In this document: piece after piece, positions 8,273 through 16,723 of the stretch
Layout: every line of letters starts with the position of its first letter
How positions within the stretch are numbered: position 1 is the first letter of the stretch
Assembly: GCA_022820805.1 (NCBI GenBank)
Contig: JAJEEV010000010.1
Span: 1-64,000, forward strand
DNA length: 64,000 bases
Source: Acidimicrobiia bacterium
GTDB lineage: Bacteria; Actinomycetota; Acidimicrobiia; Acidimicrobiales; Aldehydirespiratoraceae
Direction: 5' to 3'
Notes under the pieces: generated by a model
The model's database searches: none
The model's input: the letters and a program-made list of their open reading frames with translations, nothing else
Told to the model about the DNA's origin: nothing
Made by a program: the position numbers and the translations under genes

Positions 8273-8776
8273 GTGCAGCAGCGAGCCGATCCGCGCCTGC
8301 TCGACGCCGAGCGCCTCACCCAGGAGCGCCTCGGCGACCGGCCTCTCGACTTCGACTCGATGCTGGCGGTGTCCAACATCTACCGGGCCGCGACCGCGGT
8401 GCGCCGCCGGGCCGAGAAGGGGGTGCTGTCGGAGTTCGGGCTCTCCTGGGGCGGGTTCACGACCCTGTGGGTCCTGTGGGTCTGGGGCGAGATGCAGTCC
8501 GCCGACCTCGCCGAGGAGTGCGACCTGTCCAAGGGAACGCTGACGGGTGTGGTGAAGACCCTGGAGAAGCGGGGCTTCGTCCAGCGCACCGCGGTCGAGG
8601 CGGACCGCCGGAAGGTCATCGTCTCGCTCACCGACGCGGGACGCGATGCCATCGAGCAGTTGTTCCCGCGCTTCAACCTCTACGAGGGAGAGATGGTGGG
8701 CGACCTCTCGACCGGCGAGAAGCAAGCCTTGGCCGAACTCCTGCGCCGGGTGATCGTGGCAGCCGGCTCGGACTGA
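8273..8776 (+). CDS. MarR-family transcriptional regulator
   Basis: A 167-residue winged-helix regulator. The DNA-binding part is seen in SADLAEECDLSKGTLTGVVKTLEKRGFVQR followed by the wing DRRKVIVSLTDAGRDA. MarR proteins are usually dimeric repressors released by aromatic ligands. The GTG at 8273 is preferred, with AGGGG eight bases before it; a TTG at 8243 would lie inside the palindrome at 8238-8257. It is divergent to the importer livK and convergent with the decarboxylase at 8811. It probably controls the three palindromes in this region, including its own promoter. Confidence 0.87.
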   Translation: MQQRADPRLLDAERLTQERLGDRPLDFDSMLAVSNIYRAATAVRRRAEKGVLSEFGLSWGGFTTLWVLWVWGEMQSADLAEECDLSKGTLTGVVKTLEKRGFVQRTAVEADRRKVIVSLTDAGRDAIEQLFPRFNLYEGEMVGDLSTGEKQALAELLRRVIVAAGSD

Positions 8777-8810
8777 GCGCCCCGCCTACTGGCTCGGCCT
8801 CTGGGCCCCG

Positions 8811-10211
8811 TCAGGCGGTGGCGTCGATCAAGTTCCACAGGGCGTCGACGTCGGCCTCGGTCGTCCAGGTGGAACCCACCGAGATGCGGGCGTAGCGCTT
8901 GCCGTCGACCTCGGATCCGGTGATGTGGAAGCGTCCGTCGCCGTTGATCCCCGCGACAAGCTCGTCGGTGGCCTCGTCGCCGTCGACATGGGCGAAGGAG
9001 ACCAGCGCGAAGGGCGTGGGGGCGATGGTCGCGAGCCTGCTGTGGGCGTCGATCCGCTCGACCAGCTTGCGGGCCCAGGCAACGTGAGTGCGGATCATCG
9101 AGCGCAGGCCCGCAGCGCCGTAGCAGCGAAGCACGAACCACAGCTTCAGCGCCCGGAACGGCCGGCCGAGGGGGCCGTGCCAGTCGCGGTAGTCGATCAC
9201 CTGTCCGGACTCGGACGCCTCGTTTCGCAGGTAGGGAGGCAGAACGCTCAGTGACTCGATCAAGGGGCGGCGGTCGGCCACCCACATCACCGAGCAGTCG
9301 AGGTTGGTGGCCAGCCACTTGTGGGGGTTGAACGTGTAACTGTCCACCAACTCCAGACCGTCCTGGTGGCGGCGGAACTCCTCGCAGATCATGGCCGAGC
9401 CGGCGTAGGCCGCGTCGACGTGGTGCCACATCTGCTCAACCCGGGCGATCTCGCCGAACCGTCGCACAGGATCGACCCCGGTGGTGCCGGTGGTGCCCAC
9501 GGCGGAGCAGACGAAGGCCGGGGCGAGGCCGTCCCGCCGGTCCTCGGCGACGGCCGCGGCCAGCGCCTCGGGCCGGGCCGCGAACTCGTGGTCGGTCTCC
9601 AGCAGCCTGATGTGGCCGAAGCCGGCCATCCGGGCGCCCTTCTCGATCGAGGAGTGGGCCTGGCTCGACGCGTAGGCGACCATGTCCTTGGGACCGGCCC
9701 CGGTCCGCAGCAGGCACTGCTCGCGGGCGACCACCAGCGCGGTGTGGGTCGATTGCGACGCACCCGACTGCAGCACCCCGCCGCCGGATGCGGTGGTCTT
9801 CCACTGCTGGGGCACGCCGAGGAGGTCGACGAGCCAGTCGAGCACGTGCGACTCGACCTCGGTCGCCGCCGGCGAGGTGGACCACAGCATCCCCTGCACG
9901 CCCAGGCCGGCCTGTGCCAACTCGCCCAGGATGGCGGGAGGCGAGGACTGGGCCGGGAAGTACGCGAACCACCCGGGGTGCTGCCAGTGGGTCAGCCCCG
10001 GGACGACCACCCGGTCGAGGTCGGCGAGAACCGCGTCGAAGCCCTCGGGTTCCTCCGGGGCCCGGTCGGGCAGCTTCGCCCGCACGTCGCCCGGTCGGAC
10101 CGGCTCGCACACCGGCCGACTCGCCAGTCCGCCGAGGTAGTCGACGATCCAGTCGACGAGGGCGTAGGCGTTCCGGCGGAACGCCTCGAGGTCGAGCGGG
10201 TCCGGCCCCAA
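8811..10211 (-). CDS. PLP-dependent aromatic-L-amino-acid decarboxylase
   Basis: A 466-residue group II decarboxylase. The PLP lysine lies in FNPHKWLATN and the cofactor-contacting aspartate in HHVDAAYAG; HWQHPGWFAYFPA near the N-terminus is typical of the aromatic amino acid decarboxylase/tyrosine decarboxylase branch. It removes CO2 from an amino acid such as tyrosine, DOPA or tryptophan to give an arylalkylamine. The start is a TTG at 10211, 13 bases after the LLM oxidoreductase, so it is the third gene of the SDR-LLM-decarboxylase operon. Substrate choice within the family is not determined. Confidence 0.88.
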   Translation of the reverse strand: MGPDPLDLEAFRRNAYALVDWIVDYLGGLASRPVCEPVRPGDVRAKLPDRAPEEPEGFDAVLADLDRVVVPGLTHWQHPGWFAYFPAQSSPPAILGELAQAGLGVQGMLWSTSPAATEVESHVLDWLVDLLGVPQQWKTTASGGGVLQSGASQSTHTALVVAREQCLLRTGAGPKDMVAYASSQAHSSIEKGARMAGFGHIRLLETDHEFAARPEALAAAVAEDRRDGLAPAFVCSAVGTTGTTGVDPVRRFGEIARVEQMWHHVDAAYAGSAMICEEFRRHQDGLELVDSYTFNPHKWLATNLDCSVMWVADRRPLIESLSVLPPYLRNEASESGQVIDYRDWHGPLGRPFRALKLWFVLRCYGAAGLRSMIRTHVAWARKLVERIDAHSRLATIAPTPFALVSFAHVDGDEATDELVAGINGDGRFHITGSEVDGKRYARISVGSTWTTEADVDALWNLIDATA

Positions 10212-10223
10212 GGCTCGACCCCG

Positions 10224-11159
10224 CTAGCCCTCGAAGCGGGCGCAGTAGTCGACCATGCGACGGCAGATGGAGGGCACCTCTCCGATGTTGTCGGTGTACT
10301 GCGACGGCTTCATGCAGAACAGCGTGTAGCCGGCCGCGACCTGCTCATCGATGGCGGCCATGGCCCCATCGACGTCCGCCACGGCGTCGGGGGAGGCGAA
10401 CGTGGCCCGCGTGCCACCGATCAGCTCGATCTCGGAGATGTCGCGCCCCGCGGCCGCGAGCCCGTGGGCCAGTTGGGCGAGATCGTCGGCGGTGGGCGCT
10501 CCGAACGGGTGGAATCCGGTGCCGTAGCGAGCCATGCGCCGGATGAGCGCGGGGTGCATCCACTCGCCCCCGAACCACATGCGGGGTCCGGCCGACCGCC
10601 ACGCCTTGGGCTCGCAGTACGCGTCCGAGAAGCTGAAGTAGCGGCCCTCGAAGCTGGCCGGCGACTCGGCCCACAGCCGCGACATGGCCTCCAGGTGCTC
10701 GTCGAGGATCCTGCCCCGCTCCGAGAACGGCACGCCGTGGGCCTCGTACTCGGCCCGCTGCCACGAGACGGTGGGCTGCACCACCAGCCGGCCCTCGCAC
10801 AGCAGATCGATGGTGGCCAGGTCCTTGGCCAGCAGCAGCGGGTGCCGCAACGGCGGGATGATGGCGCCGGCCACCACCCGCACCGTGCTGGTGGCCGAGG
10901 CCACCGCGGCCAGGGTGGCCACCGAGCTGGGCCACGGCGTCATCGGGTCCTGGTTGCCGATGGCGGCGTACATCCGGGGGTTGCTCATCAGACCGTCGCG
11001 GGCGGCGTCTGCGCCCAGCATGGTCTGCTCGCTCACCATCACCGAGTCGAACCCGCTGTCCTCGGCCATGCGGGCCAGCTCGACCAGCCCGCGCATGTCG
11101 CGGGGGTCGAGCATGGTGTGATTCTCGGTGAGGATCATCAGCATTCGCGGCGCGGCCAT
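10224..11159 (-). CDS. LLM-class (luciferase-like) flavin or F420-dependent oxidoreductase
   Basis: A 311-residue TIM-barrel protein of the luciferase-like monooxygenase superfamily. The family pattern is visible in GRLVVQPTVSWQRAEYEAHG and PRMWFGGEWMHPALI. It is a clear paralogue of the protein at 15641: the two share ILTENHT near the start and KPSQ-T-D near the end. It starts two bases after the SDR stop and is in the same operon. Whether it uses FMN or F420 and whether it is a monooxygenase or a dehydrogenase cannot be decided. Confidence 0.82.
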   Translation of the reverse strand: MAAPRMLMILTENHTMLDPRDMRGLVELARMAEDSGFDSVMVSEQTMLGADAARDGLMSNPRMYAAIGNQDPMTPWPSSVATLAAVASATSTVRVVAGAIIPPLRHPLLLAKDLATIDLLCEGRLVVQPTVSWQRAEYEAHGVPFSERGRILDEHLEAMSRLWAESPASFEGRYFSFSDAYCEPKAWRSAGPRMWFGGEWMHPALIRRMARYGTGFHPFGAPTADDLAQLAHGLAAAGRDISEIELIGGTRATFASPDAVADVDGAMAAIDEQVAAGYTLFCMKPSQYTDNIGEVPSICRRMVDYCARFEG

Positions 11160-11160
11160 G

Positions 11161-11919
11161 TCAGCCCTCGAGCATGTCGAAGGGGCCGAGGGCGACCGCG
11201 CCGCCGTCGAGGCGGAACGACACTCCGGTGGCGAAGCGGCCCGCGGGGGCCACCAGGTAGTGCACCAGGGCCGCGATCTCGTCGGGCTTCCCGGCCCGGC
11301 CCGCGATGTTGACGGACACGCCGGCCGCGTCGAGCTCGCGGATCACGTCGCTGGCCATGGGCGTGTCCACGATGCCCGGATCGACCTGGGTGACCCGGAT
11401 GCCGTCGGCCCGCCACTCCTTGGCCAGCGCCACGGTCACCGCGGCCAGACCGGCCTTGGTCGCCCCGTAGACGGCGCCCCCCGCGGAGGGACGCACCGCG
11501 TCGACCGAGCCGATCATCACCACCGCGGCATCGGTGGATGCGGCCAGGTGCGGATGGGCGAGCTGGCACAGGCGCAGGGGTGCCCACAGGTTGAGCCCGA
11601 CCAGCCCGTCGAAGTACCGGCGGTCGAGATCGTCCAGAGGGAGCCAGTCTCCCCGGCCCGCGTTGTTCACCAGGATGTCGAGCCCGCCCAGCTCGGCCAC
11701 AGCATCGTCGATCACCGCGTCGACGGCGTCGGCGTCGCTCAGGTCGGCAACGAGAGGCTGCACCGAACCCCCCGCCTCCGGGCCCCGTCCGGACCGCGAC
11801 ACTGCGACCACGCTGGCGCCGGCACCGGCGAGGCGGGATGCGATCGCGGCCCCGATGCCGGCCGACGCTCCGGTGACCACAGCACGGCGACCGGTCAGGT
11901 CGAAAGCAGCATCGGGCAC
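11161..11919 (-). CDS. Short-chain dehydrogenase/reductase
   Basis: A 252-residue classical SDR. The NAD(P)-binding motif is VVTGASAGIGAAIA, the structural motif NNAG is present, and the catalytic Tyr and Lys lie in VYGATKAG. It is the first gene of the minus-strand operon that continues into the LLM oxidoreductase and the decarboxylase. The GTG at 11919 follows a -10-like TGATTAT very closely, so the message may be leaderless. It could reduce or oxidise an alcohol or aldehyde intermediate of the pathway. Confidence 0.85.
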   Translation of the reverse strand: MPDAAFDLTGRRAVVTGASAGIGAAIASRLAGAGASVVAVSRSGRGPEAGGSVQPLVADLSDADAVDAVIDDAVAELGGLDILVNNAGRGDWLPLDDLDRRYFDGLVGLNLWAPLRLCQLAHPHLAASTDAAVVMIGSVDAVRPSAGGAVYGATKAGLAAVTVALAKEWRADGIRVTQVDPGIVDTPMASDVIRELDAAGVSVNIAGRAGKPDEIAALVHYLVAPAGRFATGVSFRLDGGAVALGPFDMLEG

Positions 11920-11952
11920 GGCGACACGATAATCACTCGGGCCGACGCCTTG

Positions 11953-11972
11953 ATCGTTCGGTGCCAAACTAA
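11953..11972. promoter_or_regulatory. Probable MarR operator between the two catabolic operons
   Basis: ATCGTTCGGTGCCAAACTAA lies between the divergent SDR and ADC-like genes. On the minus strand it reads TTAGTTTGGCACCGAACGAT. It matches the livK/marR palindrome at GTTTGG, at the C after the centre, and at AACGA. It overlaps a TAATAT -10-like box (11970-11975) for the plus-strand operon. Confidence 0.65.
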
Positions 11973-11985
11973 TATGCTCGACAGG

Positions 11986-12798
11986 ATGGCCGAGTTCCAG
12001 GGGTTCATGTACCCGCGGACGCCGTCCGGGATCGCCGGGATCGTGCCGGCTCCCCCTTGGCACTACTCCGGTGACATGCTCACCATCGAGTACCGGACCG
12101 ATCCGGACCGGGTGACCGACCTGCTGCCCGAACCCCTGGAGCCAGCCCCCGACGATCCCGGTGCGGTGGCCATGGTCTGGGCCGAATGGCAGAGCTGCGG
12201 CGACACCTTCGACGAGCTGCTCGACCCGGTGCGGGCCCAGTACCGGGAGGTGTTCGCGGTGGTCCGCTGCCAGTTCCGGGGCGAGACCTACAGCCGGGCC
12301 GCCTACATCTGGGTGGACAAGGACTTCGCGATGGCCAGAGGCCACTTCCAGGGCTATCCCAAGAAGATGGGCGAGATAGCCATGACCCGGCCGGTGACGG
12401 TGGGCCGGGCCGGACCCCGCCTGGAGCCGGGCGGCCGATTCGGAGCCACACTGAGCACCTGGGGCCGGCGCATCGCCGAGGCCCGATTCACCATCACCGG
12501 CACCGCTGAGGCCCCCGGCTTCGTGAACGGCCATCCGATGCTGCACAGCCGCCAGATGCCGGCCATGGAGGCCGACGGCACCGACTCGCTCGACGAGCTG
12601 GTGACCATGAGGGGCTACGACGCCGACCTCGGACCGGTGTACTCGGGCGACGCCGACCTGGTGCTGCCCGACTGCCCCACCGAGGAGCTGCATCACCTCC
12701 AGCCCGTCGAGATGATCGGCGGCTACTACCGTCAGGTCGGCCTGTCCATGGCCTCGGGCACCACCCTGTGGGCCGCCCCCAACCCCCGAGCCGGATGA
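11986..12798 (+). CDS. Acetoacetate-decarboxylase-family protein
   Basis: A 270-residue ADC-fold protein. GYPKKMGEI holds the conserved lysine that forms the Schiff base in acetoacetate decarboxylase; VPAPPWHYSG and VWAEWQSCGD are typical N-terminal segments. Family members decarboxylate or transform beta-keto or vinylogous acids, so it could act on a ring-cleavage product. The ATG at 11986 follows the -10-like TAATAT by about ten bases, suggesting a near-leaderless message; an ATG at 11974 lies inside that box. It overlaps the P450 by four bases. Confidence 0.8.
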   Translation: MAEFQGFMYPRTPSGIAGIVPAPPWHYSGDMLTIEYRTDPDRVTDLLPEPLEPAPDDPGAVAMVWAEWQSCGDTFDELLDPVRAQYREVFAVVRCQFRGETYSRAAYIWVDKDFAMARGHFQGYPKKMGEIAMTRPVTVGRAGPRLEPGGRFGATLSTWGRRIAEARFTITGTAEAPGFVNGHPMLHSRQMPAMEADGTDSLDELVTMRGYDADLGPVYSGDADLVLPDCPTEELHHLQPVEMIGGYYRQVGLSMASGTTLWAAPNPRAG

Positions 12799-14078
12799 CC
12801 AGCCCGGCTGCGGCCACCTTCGTCGACGGCTACCTGCTGGACCACGGCGACGACGACGCCGACCTGGCGTCGCACGACTCGTTCACCTCCGGTGTGCCCC
12901 ACGCCACCTTCACCCGCCTGCGCCGCGAGGACCCGGTCCACTGGACCCCCGAGGCTGACGGCTCCGGGTTCTGGTCGATCACCGGCTACCACGACGCCCT
13001 GGCCGTCAGCCGCGACGTGGAGACCTTCACCTCCTCCCAGGGCATCCGCCTGGAGGAGATGGACGCCGACGAACTCGAGGCCCGCCGCACGATGATGGAG
13101 CTGGACCCGCCCGAGCACACCCGCCTGCGCCGGCTCGTGAACCGGGGGTTCACCCGCCGCACCGTCGAGTCCTACGAGGACGCCATACGAGCCCTGGCCG
13201 CCGAGGTTCTCGACGAGGCCCTGGCCGCCGACGCCTTCGACTTCGTGACCGAGGTGGCTGCCAGGCTGCCGATGCGGATGCTGGGCCGGCTGCTCGGCAC
13301 CAGCGACGAGGACGGCCACCAGCTGGTGGAGTGGGGTGACGCCTTCCTGGGCAACAGCGACCCGGAGTTCACCACCCACGTGGTCGACATGGCCGACACC
13401 GAGGAGTTCCGGCTGATGCCGTTCCGCAGCCCGGCCGCGGCCGAGGTGTTCGAGTACGCCGAGCACCAGGCCGCCGAGCGCCGGGCCTGCCCCCGGGAGG
13501 ATGTCATCACCCAGCTGCTGGCCCCGACCCGCGACGGTGAGCCCTTGACTGACCTGGAGTTCAAGAACTTCTTCCTGCTGCTCATCGCGGCCGGCAACGA
13601 CACGACCCGCTACACCATGACCCACGGGCTGCGCACGATGATGCAGCATCCCGAGCTGTGGCGGGCCTGGCGGGCCGACCCGTCACTGACCGAAACCGCA
13701 GTCGAGGAGGTCCTGCGCACCAGCGCGGTGACAATGCACTTCCGCCGAACCGCCACCCGGGACGTGACCGTCGGCGGGAAGCGGATCGCAGCGGGCGACC
13801 GGGTGGTCATGTGGTTCTGCTCGGCCAACCACGACGACCGCGGCTTCGCCGACCCCTGGCGGTTCGACCTGGCCCGGAACCCCAACGACCACATGGCCTT
13901 CGGGCGCAACGGCCCCCACCTGTGCCTCGGCGCCTGGCTGGCCCGCATGGAGGCGCGTCTCGTGTACGAGGAGCTGATGAAGCGTGTCGACCGGCTCGAG
14001 CCCGACGGCGAGCCCCGGTACCTGCGCTCCAACTTCATCGCCGGCATCAAGCACCTGCCCGTTCGGGTGGTGGCCTGA
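12795..14078 (+). CDS. Cytochrome P450
   Basis: A 427-residue soluble bacterial P450. The oxygen-activating I helix is AAGNDTTRYTM, the ExxR motif is EEVLR and the heme-ligand loop is AFGRNGPHLCLGAWL. It lies between the ADC-like gene and the extradiol dioxygenase with four- and one-base overlaps, so it belongs to the same pathway. A plausible role is aromatic hydroxylation that supplies the catechol for the next enzyme. A redox partner is not encoded nearby. Confidence 0.9.
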   Translation: MTSPAAATFVDGYLLDHGDDDADLASHDSFTSGVPHATFTRLRREDPVHWTPEADGSGFWSITGYHDALAVSRDVETFTSSQGIRLEEMDADELEARRTMMELDPPEHTRLRRLVNRGFTRRTVESYEDAIRALAAEVLDEALAADAFDFVTEVAARLPMRMLGRLLGTSDEDGHQLVEWGDAFLGNSDPEFTTHVVDMADTEEFRLMPFRSPAAAEVFEYAEHQAAERRACPREDVITQLLAPTRDGEPLTDLEFKNFFLLLIAAGNDTTRYTMTHGLRTMMQHPELWRAWRADPSLTETAVEEVLRTSAVTMHFRRTATRDVTVGGKRIAAGDRVVMWFCSANHDDRGFADPWRFDLARNPNDHMAFGRNGPHLCLGAWLARMEARLVYEELMKRVDRLEPDGEPRYLRSNFIAGIKHLPVRVVA

Positions 14079-14938
14079 TGGGATCGATCGTCGGCGCCGC
14101 GGTCGTGTCGCACGTCCCGCCCCTGGTGATGCCCGAGCACGAGCGCCGGGCCCTGAACGGCGGGCAGGACACGTCGCTGTTCGCGGGCCTGCACGCGCTG
14201 CGGGCCGAACGGCTCGCTCCGGCCGCGGCCGACACCGTGGTGGTGGTCGACACCCACTGGTTCACCACCATCGAGCACATCGTCTCGGCCCACGAGCGCC
14301 GCAAGGGCCTCTACACCTCCGATGAGCTGCCCCGGGGCATGAGCGCCATGCCCTACGACATGGTTGGCGATCCCGAACTGGCCCATGCCTTCGCGGCCGC
14401 AGCCGACGGCAGGGACGACACCTGGGTGACCGCCGTCGACGATCCCCACTTGCCGGTGCACTACCCCACCATCAACCTGCTCGGCTTCCTGCAGGGCGAC
14501 GAGCGCTGGATCTCGATGGGCGTGTGCCAGACGGCCGAGCCCGACGACTTCCTGCTGGCCGGCGAGCTCCTGGCCTCCGCGGTGGCCGGACTGGACCGGC
14601 GGGTGGTGATCCTGGCCAGCGGCGGGCTCAGCCACCGGTTCTGGTCGCTGCGCCAGTTCCGCCACCATGAGGGCGCCGATCCCGACCTTCACATCCGCAC
14701 CCCCGAGGCCGCCGCGGCCGACCGCCGGGTGCTGGGCTGGATGGCCGCCGGCGACCACGCCGCCATCATCGACTTCCTGCCCGAGTACTCCCGCCACGCC
14801 CCCGAGGGGTACTTCGGGCACTACCTGACAATGGTGGGAGCGCTGGGGGGAGCGGCCTGCACCGCGAAGGGCACCCAGTTCGGTGAGTACGAGTCGGTGT
14901 CGGGCACGGGCCAGGCCCACGTATGGTTCGACCTGTGA
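14078..14938 (+). CDS. hpaD: Extradiol ring-cleavage dioxygenase, HpaD/HpcB-like (LigB fold)
   Basis: A 286-residue class III extradiol dioxygenase. It resembles E. coli homoprotocatechuate 2,3-dioxygenase along its length: the opening THVPS-like SHVPP, VVVDTHW, GLYTSDELPRGM, VILASGGLSHRFW, FLPEYSRHAPEG and the ending SGTGQAHVWFDL. The histidines of SHVPP and DTHW are expected iron ligands. It would open the ring of 3,4-dihydroxyphenylacetate or a similar catechol. Its stop overlaps the amidotransferase start (GTGA). The precise catechol is inferred by similarity and should be held loosely. Confidence 0.82.
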   Translation: MGSIVGAAVVSHVPPLVMPEHERRALNGGQDTSLFAGLHALRAERLAPAAADTVVVVDTHWFTTIEHIVSAHERRKGLYTSDELPRGMSAMPYDMVGDPELAHAFAAAADGRDDTWVTAVDDPHLPVHYPTINLLGFLQGDERWISMGVCQTAEPDDFLLAGELLASAVAGLDRRVVILASGGLSHRFWSLRQFRHHEGADPDLHIRTPEAAAADRRVLGWMAAGDHAAIIDFLPEYSRHAPEGYFGHYLTMVGALGGAACTAKGTQFGEYESVSGTGQAHVWFDL

Positions 14939-15651
14939 ACCTACCGAGGAGGGCCCTGGTGCTTGCCCACGAGCCGCAGGGCACCAGCGCTCTGGTGGGT
15001 GAGCGCCTGCAGCAGCGCGGCTACGACGTGCACGACCACGTGGTCACAACCGACCTGGACCGCCCCAACGACGCGGCGCCCTTCCCCGACTTCGCCGACT
15101 ACGACATGGTCGTGCCGATGGGCTCGGTCCGGTCGCTCACCAACACCGGCGAGATCGACAGCTGGATCTTCGACGAGATCGAGCGGGTCCGGGCCGCCCA
15201 CGCCCGGGGCACACCGATGCTCGGCGTCTGCTTCGGGGGGCAGCTGCTGGCCGCGGCCCTCGGCGGCGAGGTCGAGCAGGCTCCGGCGCCCGAGATCGGC
15301 TGGTACGACGTGTCCGCGGTGGACGGCACGCCCAATCCGGCCGGGCCGGGGCCCTGGTTCCAGTGGCACCACGACCGCTTCACGCCGCCGCCCGGCGCCG
15401 ACGTCCTGGCCGTCAACGACAACGCCGTTCAGCTCTTCCGGCTGGGCCGCTGCGTGGGCACGCAGTTCCATCCTGAGGTGACGTACGAACACGTCGAGAG
15501 CTTCCTGACGGGGGCCGACGACGAGTACCTGGCCGAGCACGGGTTGAGCCGGGAGGGCCTCCTCGCGGGCATCCGCCGTCATGAGGACCGCAACGCCCGC
15601 CAGTGCTTCGCCCTGGTCGACTGGTTCCTCGACGAGGTGGTTACCTCCTAG
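14935..15651 (+). CDS. Class I glutamine amidotransferase-like protein
   Basis: A 238-residue GATase-fold protein with the nucleophile Cys in MLGVCFGGQLLAAALGG and the His-Glu pair in GTQFHPEVTYEHV. No synthetase domain is attached. Stand-alone homologues next to glutamine-synthetase-like ligases, such as AtdA2 of aniline degradation, are known to hydrolyse gamma-glutamylated amines. The GTG at 14935 overlaps the hpaD stop; an ATG at 14923 is possible. It is the last gene of the plus-strand catabolic operon and overlaps the end of the convergent LLM gene by 11 bases. Confidence 0.8.
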   Translation: MNLPRRALVLAHEPQGTSALVGERLQQRGYDVHDHVVTTDLDRPNDAAPFPDFADYDMVVPMGSVRSLTNTGEIDSWIFDEIERVRAAHARGTPMLGVCFGGQLLAAALGGEVEQAPAPEIGWYDVSAVDGTPNPAGPGPWFQWHHDRFTPPPGADVLAVNDNAVQLFRLGRCVGTQFHPEVTYEHVESFLTGADDEYLAEHGLSREGLLAGIRRHEDRNARQCFALVDWFLDEVVTS

Positions 15652-16582
15652 ACGCCCGGGACACGATGTGCTCGCAGAGGGCCCGGACCTCTGACGGGTC
15701 GTCGGTGTGCTGGGAGGGCTTCACGCAGAAGGTGGTGAAGCCGGCCGCGATCTGCTGGCCGAAGTCGGCCATGGCCCGGTCGATGTCGGCGGTGTCGTCG
15801 GTCCCCTCGAAGGCCGCCCGGGTTCCGCCCACCATCTCGATGCTGTGCGGGTCGCGGCCCGCCGCAGCCAGCCCCGACCGCAGCGCGGCCAGGTCCGCCG
15901 CGCTGGCCGTTCCGAAGGGGTGGAAGCCGTCCCCGTAGCGCACCAGCCGCCTCAGCAGCCGCGGGTGCATCGACTGGCCCCCGAACCACATCTTGGGCCG
16001 GGCCGGGCCGGTGCGCCACGGCTTGGGGACGCAGTACACATCCTCGAAGGCGAAGCGCGGGCCCCGATGCGACGCCGGTGTGTGCTCCCACAACGCCGAC
16101 ATGGCCTCAAGCTGCTCGTCGAGGATGCCGCCCCGCTCCGCGAACGGCACGCCAAGGGCGTCGTACTCCTCGCGGTGCCACGACACGGTGGGCTGCACCA
16201 CCAGCCGGCCCTCGCTGAGCCGGTCCAGGGTGGCCAACTCCTTGGCCAGCAGCACCGGATGGCGCAGCGGCGCTATGAGCGCTCCCATCACGAGGCGCAC
16301 CCGGCTGGTGGCGGCGGCCACCGCGGCCAGCAACACGTTGGAGCTCGGCCAGCACGTGGCCGGATCCTGGTTGCCGGGCGCGGCGTAGGCCCGGGGATTG
16401 ACCGGCCTCCCGAGCGCGCCCGCGGAAGGACCCAGGACGATGTGCTCGCTGGCCATCACCGCATCGAAACCGGCCGCCTCGGCGTCGACGGCCATTTGCA
16501 CCAGCCCGACCAGGTCGTCGGGATCGACCAGCGTGTGGTTCTCGGTGAGGATCAGCAGCAGCCGGGGCCGCCCCTCAGTCAT
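15641..16582 (-). CDS. LLM-class flavin or F420-dependent oxidoreductase, paralogue of the protein at 10224
   Basis: About 313 residues of the luciferase-like superfamily, with GRLVVQPTVSWHREEYDALG and KMWFGGQSMHPRLLRRLVRY. It shares most motifs and length with the enzyme at 10224, so the two arose by duplication and now flank the dioxygenase operon on opposite sides. A GTG two codons upstream of the chosen start is an alternative. It is transcribed alone from the region shared with the proW leader. Confidence 0.8.
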   Translation of the reverse strand: MTEGRPRLLLILTENHTLVDPDDLVGLVQMAVDAEAAGFDAVMASEHIVLGPSAGALGRPVNPRAYAAPGNQDPATCWPSSNVLLAAVAAATSRVRLVMGALIAPLRHPVLLAKELATLDRLSEGRLVVQPTVSWHREEYDALGVPFAERGGILDEQLEAMSALWEHTPASHRGPRFAFEDVYCVPKPWRTGPARPKMWFGGQSMHPRLLRRLVRYGDGFHPFGTASAADLAALRSGLAAAGRDPHSIEMVGGTRAAFEGTDDTADIDRAMADFGQQIAAGFTTFCVKPSQHTDDPSEVRALCEHIVSRASRR

Positions 16583-16662
16583 GGCCACCGCCGCGATCGC
16601 AGGGAACCTCGGACCATCGGCCGGCAGAAAGTAGTTTTCTGAACTGATAGAAGGGGCAGCCC

Positions 16663-16713
16663 ATGGCGACCAAGATACGGCTCGCGAGCATCATCAAGCC
16701 GGCGAGAGCGTGA
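16663..16713 (+). CDS. Short 16-codon open frame ahead of proW, possible remnant of the ATPase gene
   Basis: An ATG at 16663 is preceded by AGAAGGGG at good ribosome-binding distance and encodes MATKIRLASIIKPARA before a TGA. The first residues (KIRL..I.K) resemble the first strand of ABC ATPases, where ProV would normally stand before ProW. It may be the scar of a deleted proV or a leader peptide. The evidence is thin. Confidence 0.35.
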   Translation: MATKIRLASIIKPARA

Positions 16714-16723
16714 AGGGCCCGCT

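Noticed and set aside
9321-11312. Long plus-strand frame opposite the decarboxylase and LLM genes
   Set aside because: It is an antisense shadow with low-complexity composition; the minus-strand genes have clear catalytic motifs.
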